DNA from: Haematococcus lacustris
Taxonomy: Eukaryota; Chlorophyta; Chlorophyceae; Chlamydomonadales; Haematococcaceae
DNA length: 64,000 nucleotides
Assembly: GCA_030144725.1 (NCBI GenBank)
Contig: JASKMD010000006.1
Coordinates: 5,862,341-5,926,340 of the forward strand
Reading direction: 5' to 3'
Within the stretch, counting starts at the first letter, position 1; every line of letters starts with the position of its first letter. Position numbers and translations under genes: made by a program. The notes beneath the pieces were generated by a model. That model ran no database searches and was not told the DNA's origin. It saw only the letters and a list, made by a program, of their open reading frames with translations. Positions 37,316 through 48,240 of the stretch are shown here, one piece after another.

Positions 37316-38915
37316 TCTGGTTTCCGCAACTGTTCGTTCATCGCGACCTTTGCGCAGTGACACCGGACCCAACTCAGTCGGAGGTACCATTGGAGCCGGA
37401 ACTGATGGCCTCAGCTCCAGCGCTTGTCACTGTGCCTGCTGTTGCAGAGACTCCCGCTTCTAGGAGTCGCTGTACAGCCTGTACCTGCTGTGCTTGCTGT
37501 GCTTGCACTGCTGCTTCGCAGATTACCTTTGCCCGTTTACACGGAGACCCCGCTTAAGCGGAGCCTGCTGTTATGCAGAGCCTGCTGTCGCAGAGGCTTG
37601 TACTGCTGTACTTGCTTTGCCCGTTCACACGGAGACTCCCGCTTGCGCGGAGCCTGCTGTTGCAGAGGATGCTTTGTCCCGCTCACGCGGAGGAATGCTG
37701 AGCTTGCCTTGCACAATGTCATGTGCGCTGCTCGCCACCTACATCCCCGCCACCACCCTAGCCTAGCACCAAACCTGACCACAGAAGCAGCCAACCGTCC
37801 ATAGCCTGCCCTTAACAGAGTTACACAGTGAAAACTGCAGCCAACACACATCCAGCGCCTTGCTGAGACCCTACAGCATATCAGGCTGCACATCCTTACA
37901 CCAACCTGATCCTACCCTATGCAGAGCCTCATCTCTATCAACACAATCAGCCTGCTCAAGCAGAGAACACACAGCTGCACTCCTGCCCTAAGCAGAGACG
38001 TTTAACACAGCAACAACACATACCTGGCCACCTCTAGGCACAGAGCACACCCAGCTGTGACCACCAACAACATCACCCTGCTCAAGCAGAGAACAGCACC
38101 CTGCAGTGCACCAGCCTGCAGAGAGCCACACCACACAAAAAATCAACCTACCAGGCAACGTCTCAAGCTGACAGAAACGACAAGCAGGGCAAAGTGGCAT
38201 GGGGCCAGCCCAGTAGTCATATCTCGACGTCTAAAGGCATACACTCTCATCTGACCAGTGCACCATTCGCCACCCTTCGCCGCTTCTCCAACCCACAGTT
38301 CTACTGTAGCCATCGCTCTGGGACGACTTGGTCGACCATTTGCAGCTCAACTCTAAAATTAGCGGAGCCCCACAGCGGAGAGCTCGGATGCCCTTCTACG
38401 CTTCTATGAGGAGAACACCTTGCACAGGTACAGTCGCGGTTGTTGCACCGTCGCATCCCGCTTCGAGCGAGACCTCCAGAGCCGCAGTCCCATCGCATCA
38501 GCCCTGTTGGCATCAGCCACAGAGACGGCACACAGCACATCTCTCGCTTCACTGCACCCTGTTGGCATTAGCCACAGAGACGACACACATCTCTCGCTTC
38601 ATGCACCCTGCTGGCTTCAGCCACAGAGATCATCAGCTACAGCCTACACTCCTGCATTCCTTGCAGAGACTAGGGCAACATCATACACAACATGGCAGCA
38701 AAGCTATCCAGCCTAGCAGCCCGCCAAGACACTCAAGCCGCATAGCTGCACAGCATGCGCACACACTTGCAGCCCAGGTAGCACCAAAGGGAGCAGACAT
38801 ACATCAGGGCAGCAGAGCTACACAGCCCAGCAGCCTGCCAGAACACTCAAGTCGCATTGCGCACGGCATGCGCACATCATGGCAGCCCAGGTAGCACCTG
38901 AGGTAGCACACAACA
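37316..38915 (+). other. LTR element interior, degenerate repeats, no intact gag
   Basis: Starts with the presumed primer site. 37430-37700 has diverged repeats around CTGCTGTTGCAGAG and ACGGAGACTCCCGCTT. 37860-38120 repeats CTGCTCAAGCAGAGAACA. 38500-38640 repeats CTGTTGGCATCAGCCACAGA. Frames are short and broken. Confidence 0.6.
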
Positions 38916-39290
38916 ACGGTCAACTCGACCACATCCCAGGCAAACTCAACGTGGGGGCGGACGCGCTATCCCATAGGCCTGACTATCACGTGTATGCTCA
39001 CATCATGCAGCTGCACACACTCAAATCGGGCATCACCGCCTAGGGCACAGATCACTCGCACTCTGTCACCCAACAAATCATACTTGCTGGCAAATCATGC
39101 CAGTTCGCAATCGAGGGCAATCTGTTGTTCCACACTGGCTGAGGGCTCCGCAGGTTTTGTATCCCTGTTGGCACAATGGCTCCAACCTGACATGTGAGGC
39201 ACATGATACACCCATCGTCTTGGTTAGGGACAAAGCATATGTCTGCGTATGTCCCACCACTCTGTTCAAGCACTACGCAGCCGGCATGGC
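38916..39290 (+). pseudogene. Remnant of Ty3/gypsy pol (RNase H-integrase junction)
   Basis: Reads DHIPGKLNVGADALSHRPDY, the typical end of RNase H/tether in Ty3/gypsy pol. Then, with stops, come GNLLFHTG and RRFCIPVG, which fit the start of the integrase region. It is the only recognisable pol in the element and shows descent from an autonomous Ty3/gypsy ancestor. Confidence 0.65.
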
Positions 39291-40447
39291 CTGATTACCC
39301 ATTGCAACCTGCGCTGAACACAACTACCACATCTTCTGTTTCTCAGTTTCTGTCACGATGGTTTCTTCAGTCAGCTTGGAAGGAGGAGGAGAACGAGACG
39401 ACGGTCAGCTCAAGACTCTAATTTCATAGTTTCAGCATGGTTTGCATTGAGCTCATGCATTTGCTTGTCTGCTGCATGTAGCCTGTTCCTGCCTGCTTGT
39501 CATTGCCTGCCTGTCGACACAGGCAAATTAGTGCGGATATTCGTCATCCTAGGGGGGTAGTTTTTTGATGCGGTTCGCCTCGGATTGTCCTTGCGACTCC
39601 AACGCCACTTGACGCTTGTTGAAATTCTGAGTATGTGAGCAGTTGGAGTGTAGGTACCTACAGTACTGTAGATGTCTACAGTACTGTAGATGTCTACAGT
39701 ACTGTAGGTGTCTACAGTACTGTAGAGGTCTACAGTACTGTAGGTCAGATTTGACAAGGTCTCTTGTAAATAGGGTACCATGCTGTTCTCCACATTCAAA
39801 CCACCATTTGCTACCGCGATTGCACCGTCAGCTTCTGCGTGCTATAAATAGTGAGAGGCGTCGAAGCGTAGGCCCGCAAGCTCGATATGGATATTTGTGC
39901 CGAAAGTTGTGTCCACGCAGTAAGGTCGCCATAGGGAGCTACATACATACGTGTAAGGTCTAAGGCCGGGGCCCGTCTCTATCGCAAGCTAGGTCCGTTC
40001 TGTCGGTTGTACTGGGTACCTCGGCTTGCAAGCTCCCGCAAAGCTGTGGATGTTGATGATGCCCCGCAATCACAACAACCTCCTGCACCGCACCCTCCCG
40101 TGTAATATCGAGTGCGGCAGAGATTGCCCCAAAAGTTGTTTGCGGTTGGCCTTAAACCATCCATCATTACATCTAACCTCACATCATTACATCATGACTC
40201 TTAGCCTACACCATTACATCACCACTTGTGCTCCTAACACAAGGGCTAGGCTTAGGGTCGGTAACGAATCCTAGAGGCTGAGTAGGGCTGGGCAGGGCTG
40301 GGCTGGGCTCGGCAACATAGGCACGCTTTGTTGTCAGCGCATTTGCATAGCACTGTCGGGATAGCAAACGAGCTTGGGCTACATTGAGTTGTTCCTGCAT
40401 GGGGGTGAAGGGGGCATGGGGGTTAAGGATGCATGGGGGGAAGGCAG
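39291..40447 (+). repeat. LTR element interior with a short palindromic array
   Basis: No coding frame is recognised. 39655-39745 holds five copies of CTACAGTACTGTAG. 40280-40310 has GGGCTGGGC runs and 40150-40210 CATCATTACATC repeats. Confidence 0.7.
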
Positions 40448-41649
40448 CTACAGTACTGTAGACCTCTACAGTACTGTAGACATCTACAGTACTGTAGACA
40501 CCTACAGTACTGTAGACACCTACAGTACTGTAGACCTCTACAGTACTGTAGACACCTACAGTACTGTAGACACCTACAGTACTGTAGACACCTACAGTAC
40601 TGTAGACACCTACAGTACTGTAGACACCTACAGTACTGTAGACCTCTACAGTACTGTAGACAACTACAGTACTGTAGACACCTACAGTACTGTAGACACC
40701 TACAGTACTGTAGACCTCTACAGTACTGTAGACACCTACAGTACTGTAGAACTCTACAGTACTGTAGACACCTACAGTACTGTAGACATCTACAGTACTG
40801 TAGACACCTACAGTACTGTAGACACCTACAGTACTGTAGACACCTACAGTACTGTAGACACCTACAGTACTGTAGACACCTACAGTACTGTAGACACCTA
40901 CAGCACTGTAGACACCTACAGTACTGTAGACCTCTACAGTACTGTAGACAACTACAGTACTGTAGACACCTACAGTACTGTAGACAACTACAGTACTGTA
41001 GACACCTACAGTACTGTAGACACCTACAGTACTGTAGTCCTCTACAGTACTGTAGACACCTACAGTACTGTAGAACTCTACAGTACTGTAGACACCTACA
41101 GTACTGTAGACATCTACAGTACTGTAGACACCTACAGTGCTGTAGACACCTACAGTACTGTAGACACCTACAGTACTGTAGACACCTACAGTACTGTAGA
41201 CACCTACAGTACTGTAGACCTCTACAGTACTGTAGACACCTACAGTACTGTAGACCTCTACAGTACTGTAGACACCTACAGTACTGTAGACCTCTACAGT
41301 ACTGTAGACACCTACAGTACTGTAGACCTCTACAGTACTGTAGACCCCTACAGTACTGTAGACCTCTACAGTACTGTAGACCCCTACAGTACTGTAGACA
41401 CCTACAGTACTGTAGACCTCTACAGTACTGTAGACACCTACAGTACTGTAGACCTCTACAGTACTGTAGACACCTACAGTACTGTAGACCTCTACAGTAC
41501 TGTAGACACCTACAGTACTGTAGACCTCGACGGTACTGTAGACACCTACAGTACTGTAGACACCTACAGTACTGTAGACACCTACAGTACTGTAGACCTC
41601 TACAGTACTGTAGACCTCTACAGTACTGTAGACCCCTACAGTACTGTAG
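40448..41649. repeat. Main CTACAGTACTGTAG array, 18-bp period
   Basis: About 67 copies of the perfect 14-bp palindrome separated by 4-nt spacers (mostly ACAC, ACCT, ACAT, ACAA, ACCC). Because 18 is divisible by 3, all frames stay open (YSTVDT, LQYCRH and others). These are not proteins. Confidence 0.98.
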
Positions 41650-42090
41650 GCAGCAGCAGCATGGGTGGCAGCAGCAGCAGGGGGGGGGGGGCAGCAGCAG
41701 CAATAGGGGGGCAGCAGCAGCAGCAGCAGCAGGGGGGCAGCAGCAGCAGCAGGGGGGCAGCAGCAGCAGCAGGGGGGTGGGGAGGTGGGGAGGTGGGGAG
41801 CAGGGGGGGGCAGCAGCAGCAGGGGGGGGGCAGCAAGGGGGGGGCAGCAGGGGGGGGGCAGCAGGGGGGGGGCAGCAGCAGCAGCAGCAGCAGGGGGGCA
41901 GCAGCAGCAGCAGTAGGGGGGGCAGCAGCAGTAGGGGGGCAGCAGCAGCAGCAGCAGCAGGGGGGCAGCAGCAGCAGCAGTAGGGGGGCAGCAGCAGCAG
42001 CAGGAGGGGGGCAGCAGCAGCAGCAGTAGGGGGGCAGCAGCAGCAGCAGGGGCGCAGCAGCAGCAGCAGCAGTGGCAGCAGCAGCAGATA
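41650..42090 (+). repeat. (CAG)n / poly-G composite array
   Basis: Alternating CAGCAGCAGCAG and G6-G10 runs, joined directly to the palindromic array at TGTAGGCAGCAG. Confidence 0.95.
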
Positions 42091-43271
42091 TAGTAGGGGC
42101 ACTGTAGCACCTACCTACCTTTTGGCTGCTTGATGACTGCTGCTAGAAAGGGGGGGGGAGTGGAAGAGTGAAGGCGGGGAGGGGGGGTAGATGTGGAAGG
42201 CGGGAGGTGGGAGGCAGGGAGGCGGGAGGTGGGGAGGCGGGAGGCTCAACCGGGTTGGGCTGGGCGGGGGTGGGTTGGGTTGGGGGCATGGGTTGGGGTG
42301 GGTGGGGGCATGGGTGGGGGCGGGGGAGGGAGCGGGGGCGGGGGCGGGGGCGGGGGAGGATGAATTGGGAGGGGGTGGTTGTGTAGGGGAAAGGGAAGTG
42401 GAAGGGAGGTGCCCACTAGACCTGCAACCAGGGGCGTACACGTGCGGTAGTGTGACCAGGCTGGGCACTGTGCTAGCTATCACCGTGGCCTTACCTTTGT
42501 GGTCCTCCTGGCCTCCTACCTGCTCGCACCAGGCAACATATCCCATGCGCCAGTGGGGTGGGACTGCGGTGGGGAGTGTAGGGTGTAGGGAAGGGAAGGT
42601 GAGATGTGGAAGGGGTTGCGATGCCACGTCAATCGAAGGGTGGGAGAGGGGAAGAGGAGGCTTGACAAGTATGGGAGGGGAGAGGGAGGGAGAGGGGGAA
42701 GGGAGGGGTGGGACGAGGGTGGGTGGGGTGGGCTTTCTCCTGGCTGCTGGGATGTCAGGGGAGAGGTGACGGGGAGGGGGGAAGTGGGGGGTGGGTAGAG
42801 GTGGAAGTGGAGGGACGACAAGCTGGGCGTTGGTGGTGGGCGTGGGAAAGGGGAGGAAAAGGGGATGGGGAAGGGTGTGACGATCAATCCTGCAGCGGGA
42901 CAAGGGGCATGCTAGCGGTTAAGGTGGGTACAGGGTGCCACATACCTGCACTCACCTTTTGCTGGGGTGTGGTGTATATGTGTGTGGGAGGAAGGGGAGG
43001 AAGGGGAGGGAAGGGAAGGGGAGGTCCATGGGGAGGGCGAGAGAAGTGGGGAGGGCATTGATAGTCTCAGGTGTAGGCGCACAAGACCTACGGCAACGGT
43101 GTGACGATTTGTCAACGGAAGCAAACATTGGACATGGGTACTGGATGCACTCACCAATAGAGTAGGGAGATGTAGAGCTGGCAGATGGAGGGGCAGGTGT
43201 AGCAGCCCTCCATTACAACCCACCTTCCTTTGTCCTCACCTCAGTGGGAAGTGCAGGGTGGGAGAGTAGGG
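42091..43271 (-). other. G-rich region with intron-like units on the minus strand
   Basis: Pyrimidine-rich on the minus strand. Short stretches resemble spliceosomal introns: about 42490-42420 (GTAAGGCCAC to TGGTTGCAG), about 42955-42890 (GTGAGTGCAGG, CTTAACCGC, GCTGCAG) and about 43155-43075 (GTGAGTGCATCC to TTGCCGTAG). They flank exon-like islands such as GYVAWCEQVGGQEDHK. Only Pro/Ser-rich frames connect them, so no gene model is given. Confidence 0.4.
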
Positions 43272-43409
43272 TTGGGCTGGGCTGGGCTGGGCTGGGCTGG
43301 GCTGGGCTGGGCTGGGCTGGGCTGGGCTGGGCTGGGCTGGGCTGGGCTGGGCTGGGCTGGGCTGGGCTGGGCTGGGCTGGGCTGGGCTGGGCTGGGCTGG
43401 GCTGGGCTG
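43272..43409 (+). repeat. (GGGCT)n array 2
   Basis: About 27 pentamers, followed by TGCAACACAAGGGAGGCAAC and a (GGT)n tract at 43454-43509. The same order occurs at 57572-59715, where the array exceeds 400 units. Confidence 0.97.
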
Positions 43410-43559
43410 CAACACAAGGGAGGCAACAGTGGGAACGTTGTGGGAGGTGATGAAATGGTGGTGGTGGTGGTGGTGGTGGTGGTGATGGTGGTGGTGGTGG
43501 TGGTGGTGAGGGGGATATGGAGGGGGTGGTAATTAGGGGGTTACTACGCGTGATTGTAA

Positions 43560-43660
43560 GACCTGCAGCAACCAGGTGTGGTAGCGGTTAGGCTGGATAC
43601 TAAGGGCTATGCTGCGCAATGCTAGCTCCTTCTAAGCTCTTACCTTGATCCTAAGCTCTT
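43560..43660 (-). other. Intron-like unit with duplicated 5' splice site
   Basis: On the minus strand GACCATG/GTAAGAGCTTAGGATCAAG is followed at once by a second GTAAGAGCTTAG. Then come GCTAGCATTGCGCAGC, branch-like CCTAACCGC and acceptor GGTTGCTGCAG/GTC. The upstream island CCEQPRGQKDHG resembles CEQVGGQEDHK at 42.5 kb. The 59.8-kb duplicate has the same structure. Confidence 0.45.
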
Positions 43661-44307
43661 ACCATGGTCCTTCTGGCCTCTTGGCTGCTCACAACACGTT
43701 GCACCTGCCTTGCGTTGGTGCATCAATGCTTGCGATTCATTGCGGAGAATCGTTGCGAGGAAACTGGCCGCGAGGCTAGCTGCGATGCTGGCTGCGATGC
43801 TGGCTGCGAGGCTGGCTGCGAAACTGGCTGCGAGGCTGGCTGCGAGGAAAATGGCTGCGAGGTGGGCTGCGAGGTGAGATCCTCGCACCGAGCTGCCTCG
43901 CAGGTATGCTTCTGCGCTGCTGGACCAGCTGTGTGGCCGCGAGGTTGATTGCCGAGTATGTGGCTGCGAGTATGGGCTAGATGTGGCTGCGAGTATGGGT
44001 AATCTCGTGCGATGCCATCTGTGGACCAGCTGTGTGGCCGCGAGGTTTTTTGCCGAGTATGTGGCTGCGAGTATGGGCTAGATGTGGCCGCGAGTATGGC
44101 TAACCTCGTGCGATGCCATCGCTGCAATACCGGCTACACGATGATGCGACTAAGGCACGGGTGTTGCACGGATGCCTTGAATGCAAGTGAGGTGGTCATT
44201 CCGTGCAAGGCAAGCCGCGAAACCTTCGAAGTGCTTAAAGGCATTGTGCTATTCCGTAGTGCATTACGTAGTGTGTTTCTTGAATGTTGCAAGGTGCGAG
44301 GGTACCC
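43661..44307 (+). repeat. Duplicated block A with GGCTGCGAGGCT 12-bp repeats
   Basis: 43740-43880 repeats GGCTGCGA(G/A)GCT. Later a ~90-bp unit (GTGGCTGCGAGTATGGGC) is tandemly duplicated at 43955-44105. The block ends in TGCAAGGTGCGAGGGTACC. It is nearly identical to 59840-60416. Open frames here come from the 12-bp repeat. Confidence 0.85.
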
Positions 44308-45031
44308 CGACAGTACTGTAGGTGTCTACAGTACTGTAAGTGGTCTCTCGAGGTACCTCGAGGTACCTACAGTACTGTAGATGTCTACAGTACTGTAGAT
44401 GTCTACAGTACTGTAGGTGTCTACAGTACTGTAGGTGTCTACAGTACTGTAGATGTCTACAGTACTGTAGACATCTACAGTATTGTAAGTGGTCCCTCGA
44501 GGTACCTCGAGGTACCTACAGTACTGTAGATGTCTACAGTACTGTAGATGTCTACAGTACTGTAGGTGTCTACAGTACTGTAGGTGTCTACAGTACTGTA
44601 GATGTCTACAGTACTGTAGACATCTACAGTACTGTAAGTGGTCTCTCGAGGTACCTCGAGGTACCTACAGTACTGTAGATGTCTACAGTACTGTAGATGT
44701 CTACAGTACTGTAGGTGTCTACAGTACTGTAGGTGTCTACAGTACTGTAGATGTCTACAGTACTGTAGACATCTACAGTACTGTAAGTGGTCCCTCGAGG
44801 TACCTCGAGGTACCTACAGTACTGTAGATGTCTACAGTACTGTAGATGTCTACAGTACTGTAGGTGTCTACAGTACTGTAGGTGTCTACAGTACTGTAGA
44901 TGTCTACAGTACTGTAGACATCTACAGTACTGTAAGTGGTCTCTCGAGGTACCTCGAGGTACCTACAGTACTGTAGATGTCTACAGTACTGTAGATGTCT
45001 ACAGTACTGTAGATGTCTACAGTACTGTAGC
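44308..45031 (+). repeat. 149-bp higher-order palindromic array
   Basis: Five units of 149 bp (starts near 44340, 44489, 44638, 44787, 44936). Each has a GGTCTCTCGAGGTACCTCGA spacer containing the 16-bp palindrome CTCGAGGTACCTCGAG, plus seven CTACAGTACTGTAG copies. Confidence 0.97.
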
Positions 45032-45404
45032 ATGGCCGTATCTCACCAACCGCGCAAAATCACGAATTTTAGTTTCAACCCCCGATCTTACAATGCCTTC
45101 TTTAGACTATGTACCAAGTCCGAGGCTCTGTTCGTGTACTCGCGAGGTACCCCGACAGTACTGTAGACACCTACAGTACTGTAGCATGGCCGTATCTCAC
45201 CAACCGCGCAAAATCTCGAATTTTAGTTTCGACCCCCAATCTTACAATGCCTTCATTTGACTATGTACCAAGTCCGAGGCTCCGAATCTCAAAAATGCTG
45301 TTACTAATTTGCCTGAGTGTCTATGCTTGCTGTTGCATGATTGTGAACACAAATGACCTCAACACTGTAAGCTCCGGGACGTAGCTTTTCGGAGTGGGGG
45401 AGAG
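45032..45404 (+). repeat. GCATGGCCGTATCTCACC units and polypurine tract before the 3' LTR
   Basis: Two copies of the ~100-130 bp unit also seen at 16962, separated by a short palindromic stretch (45150-45184). The tract GGAGTGGGGGAGAG (to 45404) abuts the LTR. Confidence 0.85.
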
Positions 45405-45820
45405 TGTAACAGTCCAGACTCTCAGCTAGGATGAATGGTAGGTTTGTGTTTCTTTTCTGCATGCAAGATTCTGTGAGATTTGAATTGCATCTTACTTATG
45501 ACGAGATCTTGCGGTGCTTGGGGATTTTTCTGGACTTTGCAGGGACTTCTTGGAGGCTTGGTTCTTGCATGATGTTGCTTCTGGACAATCACTACAATGC
45601 TTGCAATGACTACTCTTCTCTTGATGGATTAGTTCTTTACGACGTCTTCACGATGTAAGTACACTGCACTACCCACTGCGCGACTCGGAGGCTGTCGATG
45701 AGTATGTAGACAGCCGCAGCGGCAGCAATAGCCGCACAAGTCAGCATGCTCGACGGCTGCAAGCCGGCACTTATGCCTCAGCCGACCATGCATCCTGATC
45801 GCACAAACACTATTGTTACA
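45405..45820 (+). repeat. 3' LTR (416 bp)
   Basis: Same sequence as the 5' LTR except one visible base, ending in TATTGTTACA and followed by the TSD CGATG. Confidence 0.95.
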
Positions 45821-45825
45821 CGATG

Positions 45826-46640
45826 CGTGCTGGGACGCAGCAGCACTGTTGCGTGTTGACATGAAAACTTGCAATGTCCAGTGAGGATGCGGAATTCACG
45901 TCGTGCTGGGTTCTGGCTGGCTGTAGCAGTTCATAAGAGTGTCTGCGAGGCTCAATAACACGTCGCAGGTTGGGGGCCAGCCACCCGGCAAACCGTTTAG
46001 GCTGGCTGCACACTCGCCACGCCATCAACAGCTCTTCGCACTAATCGGCGGCCTCATCCGTGCAGAAATGAGTTGGAAGTTATCTCTTGAGCCATGGGGG
46101 TGCCGCCAATGGCGGGGGTGACCACTAATTTGCGTGTGTGTTGGTTTTCATGTTGGACATGAGGTCGGGCTCTTCGCACATTGTGCACTATCCATCGCGT
46201 TAATCAGGGCCTCACTGATACTAGGTCAACGTACATCAAGTCCGCGGACTCGGACAGGGTCGGATACCCGGCAACCCACCAGGTCAGCGTGTGGCCTTGC
46301 GCAGCCGCACTCCGACGCTTCAATTCGCGTGTAAATTCGTGCAGAAATGAGACCGGGAAAGCCGTTGTTCCTTGTCGTTAGGGGGGTTGGTGGGCCGATG
46401 GAAGGGGTGACCAACTGCCTAAATCAATCTCAAGGCCAGGGCCATGTAGTCTTTCACAACTTCGACTCGGCTCATCTAAGAGTTATACTCCCCTACATAC
46501 CATCCACCTTCAACACTTTCTTTGGAAGCGCGGGGCAGGCTTGCACCGTATGCGGTTTGCAACGCACACATTGGTATAAGCCAGCTATACACTAATCAAT
46601 CAGCGGTGGGGAGGGGGGAGTCGGTGCCACTGGGCTGGTG
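45826..46640. other. No gene recognised; weak internal duplication
   Basis: CGTGCAGAAATGAG occurs near 46057 and 46337, each followed some way later by GGGGTGACCA, suggesting a diverged ~280-bp duplication. No coding frame was identified. Confidence 0.45.
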
Positions 46641-47965
46641 GTGACGGTGAGTGCCGGGACACCACACTGCAGGCACCATATCGGCAGCAGGGGCAGCCAG
46701 GCATGAGGCGCAGCAGGGATGGCAGTCCTCAGGGTGCGTGCATTGCCCTGTGCAGGTTGGCCGGCCCCACAAAGAACTCAGGTCGAGCTGGAGCCAGGAA
46801 GGGTGCAGGTGGTGGCTGCCCCTGCGCGGGCATGTTGGCTAGGCTCGCTGTGGCCCACATGGCCAATGGGGCAGCATGCAGGCCGGCAGCCCTGCACTGC
46901 CCCTGCCAGCCTGCTGACTGTGGCCTTTGGGACCCTGGCCAGCAGTCACCAACCACTGGCTGCTTAAGCTCGGGTGACAGAGTGGCAGGGGCAGCTGCAG
47001 TGGGCCACAAGAATGCCAGGCTGCCTGGCACAGCAATCCGGCTGACAGTGGAGCAGCTTCACAGGGTGACAATGCAGGAGGTGCAGTGTGCCAAGTGGAG
47101 TGTGGATTGATCGGCTGCTGCAGTGCAAGGACCGCTTCACCCACGCTGGAGGTATGATAGCCCTCCACCACGACCCAGTAGGCCTGGCCCTTCGCAGCGG
47201 GGAAGGTCACACTGGAGCGACCACAGCCACTGTCATAAGAAATGGAGTGCATGAATCCCTGCACGTCAGGGTAGCAAGCATGGGGAGGCATGACCAAGAG
47301 TACCCGGATGGCAATGACATCGGCCTGGGCATGTCAGTGGGGTGCACCTGCAGTCATGGACCTTGCCCCGTCAGCTTGACTGGTTGCCTCAACTGGTCTG
47401 ACAGCTTAGTGACATGTCTGACTGCAAAGATAGACTCTTAGACAGTGCATATGCCTAACAAGGATGTTTTGCATACATCATCATCATCAGCAGCAGCACA
47501 CAGCTGTGTCACTGCAATGAAAGCTGGGCTTGCAGGAATTAATGGAATCAATTGGTGTGCAATGTATGTCATGCAGGACACAAGCATACATACGCTGCTG
47601 AAGGCTAGGCAGTAGCGGGCGCATGGTACCTGTGTACCGCCTGCTGGCCACCAGCCCTGCTGAGCCACGCACCAAGCACCGCCCACAGATTCTGTTCCGG
47701 ACTGGGAAAACGTACAGGAGGGTGTCCCAAGTAGCCACTCCAGCCACGCATGTGTCAATAGTTATTATGCGGTCTCCTTCCTCATTGCTGGGCAGCAGGT
47801 ACATGAAGTCAGGGGATGTATTGCAGTTCCAATAACTGACTCCACCGCATGTTGTATGTGAGATGTTGAAGACAGTCACTCCAGTGGCGGGAAGGCCAGA
47901 CATGAGGTAAGGGGTACAGCCTGTGTGCAAGTGGCAGCGCCAGGCAGCAAGACCGTACACAGCAG
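46641..47965 (-). CDS. PPC-like domain gene unit 1 (exon fragments)
   Basis: Unit 1 of five tandem units, last in transcription order. One exon-like stretch (about 47965 down to ~47615, after a TCCTTCCAG acceptor) reads GVTVFNISHTTCGG, PDFMYLLPSNEEGDRIITIDTC, AAWDT-like VATWDTLLYV and CGRCLVRGSAGLVAS. After an intron a second exon (about 47245-47150) has SVTFPAAKGQAYWVVVEGY. Alternating hydrophobic strands, ITIDTC and the G-x-x-Y-x-x-x-V-x-G-Y ending resemble bacterial pre-peptidase C-terminal (PPC) beta-sandwich domains. Exact splice joins and the link to neighbouring units are uncertain. Confidence 0.55.
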
Positions 47966-48240
47966 GGCCTGGCAGCTGGAAGGAGACTAAGCAAAACTGT
48001 GGGTGAGGCAGCGCTAGCAGCACGGCAGCCAGGCATTGTGTCCCTTGATGCCAGGCAGGCAAGGTGGACAGGGAGGCAAGCTGTGGCGAGCAGAGGCACT
48101 GGCACACAAGGCCAGGCCAGGCATGTGTGCACACAATGGCATGTCAGACTGGAGCGATCTGCAGCTGGAGAGGGGTTAGCACACCTGAGACAGGCGGGGG
48201 CGCTGGTGGGAAGGGCGGAGGCGGTGGCATTGGGCTGGTG

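Larger units (their letters stand above)
36900..45820 (+). mobile_element. Complete non-autonomous LTR retrotransposon carrying satellites, TSD CGATG
   Basis: Two 416-bp LTRs (36900-37315, 45405-45820) differ at one base that I can see (CACTACTG versus CACTATTG). The outer flanks CGATG (36895-36899) and CGATG (45821-45825) form a 5-bp TSD. A purine tract GGAGTGGGGGAGAG abuts the 3' LTR, and TGGTTTCCG begins 2 nt after the 5' LTR. The 8.1-kb interior has only a scrap of pol and is mainly tandem repeats. It was therefore mobilised in trans, apparently recently. Confidence 0.95.

Noticed and set aside
40374..42110. 500-630-codon frames of YSTVDT, LQYCRH and YSTVGV repeats
   Set aside because: The 18-bp palindromic period gives open frames in all directions; these are not proteins.
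43661..43948. Cys-rich protein (CEAGCETGCEAGCEE) and its minus-strand Ala/Ser-rich counterpart
   Set aside because: Both arise from the GGCTGCGAGGCT 12-bp repeat; the duplicate at 59.9 kb behaves the same way.
40448..45031. CRISPR-like appearance of regularly spaced palindromic repeats
   Set aside because: Spacers are only 4 nt and themselves repeated, there are no cas-like genes, and the context is a eukaryotic LTR element.
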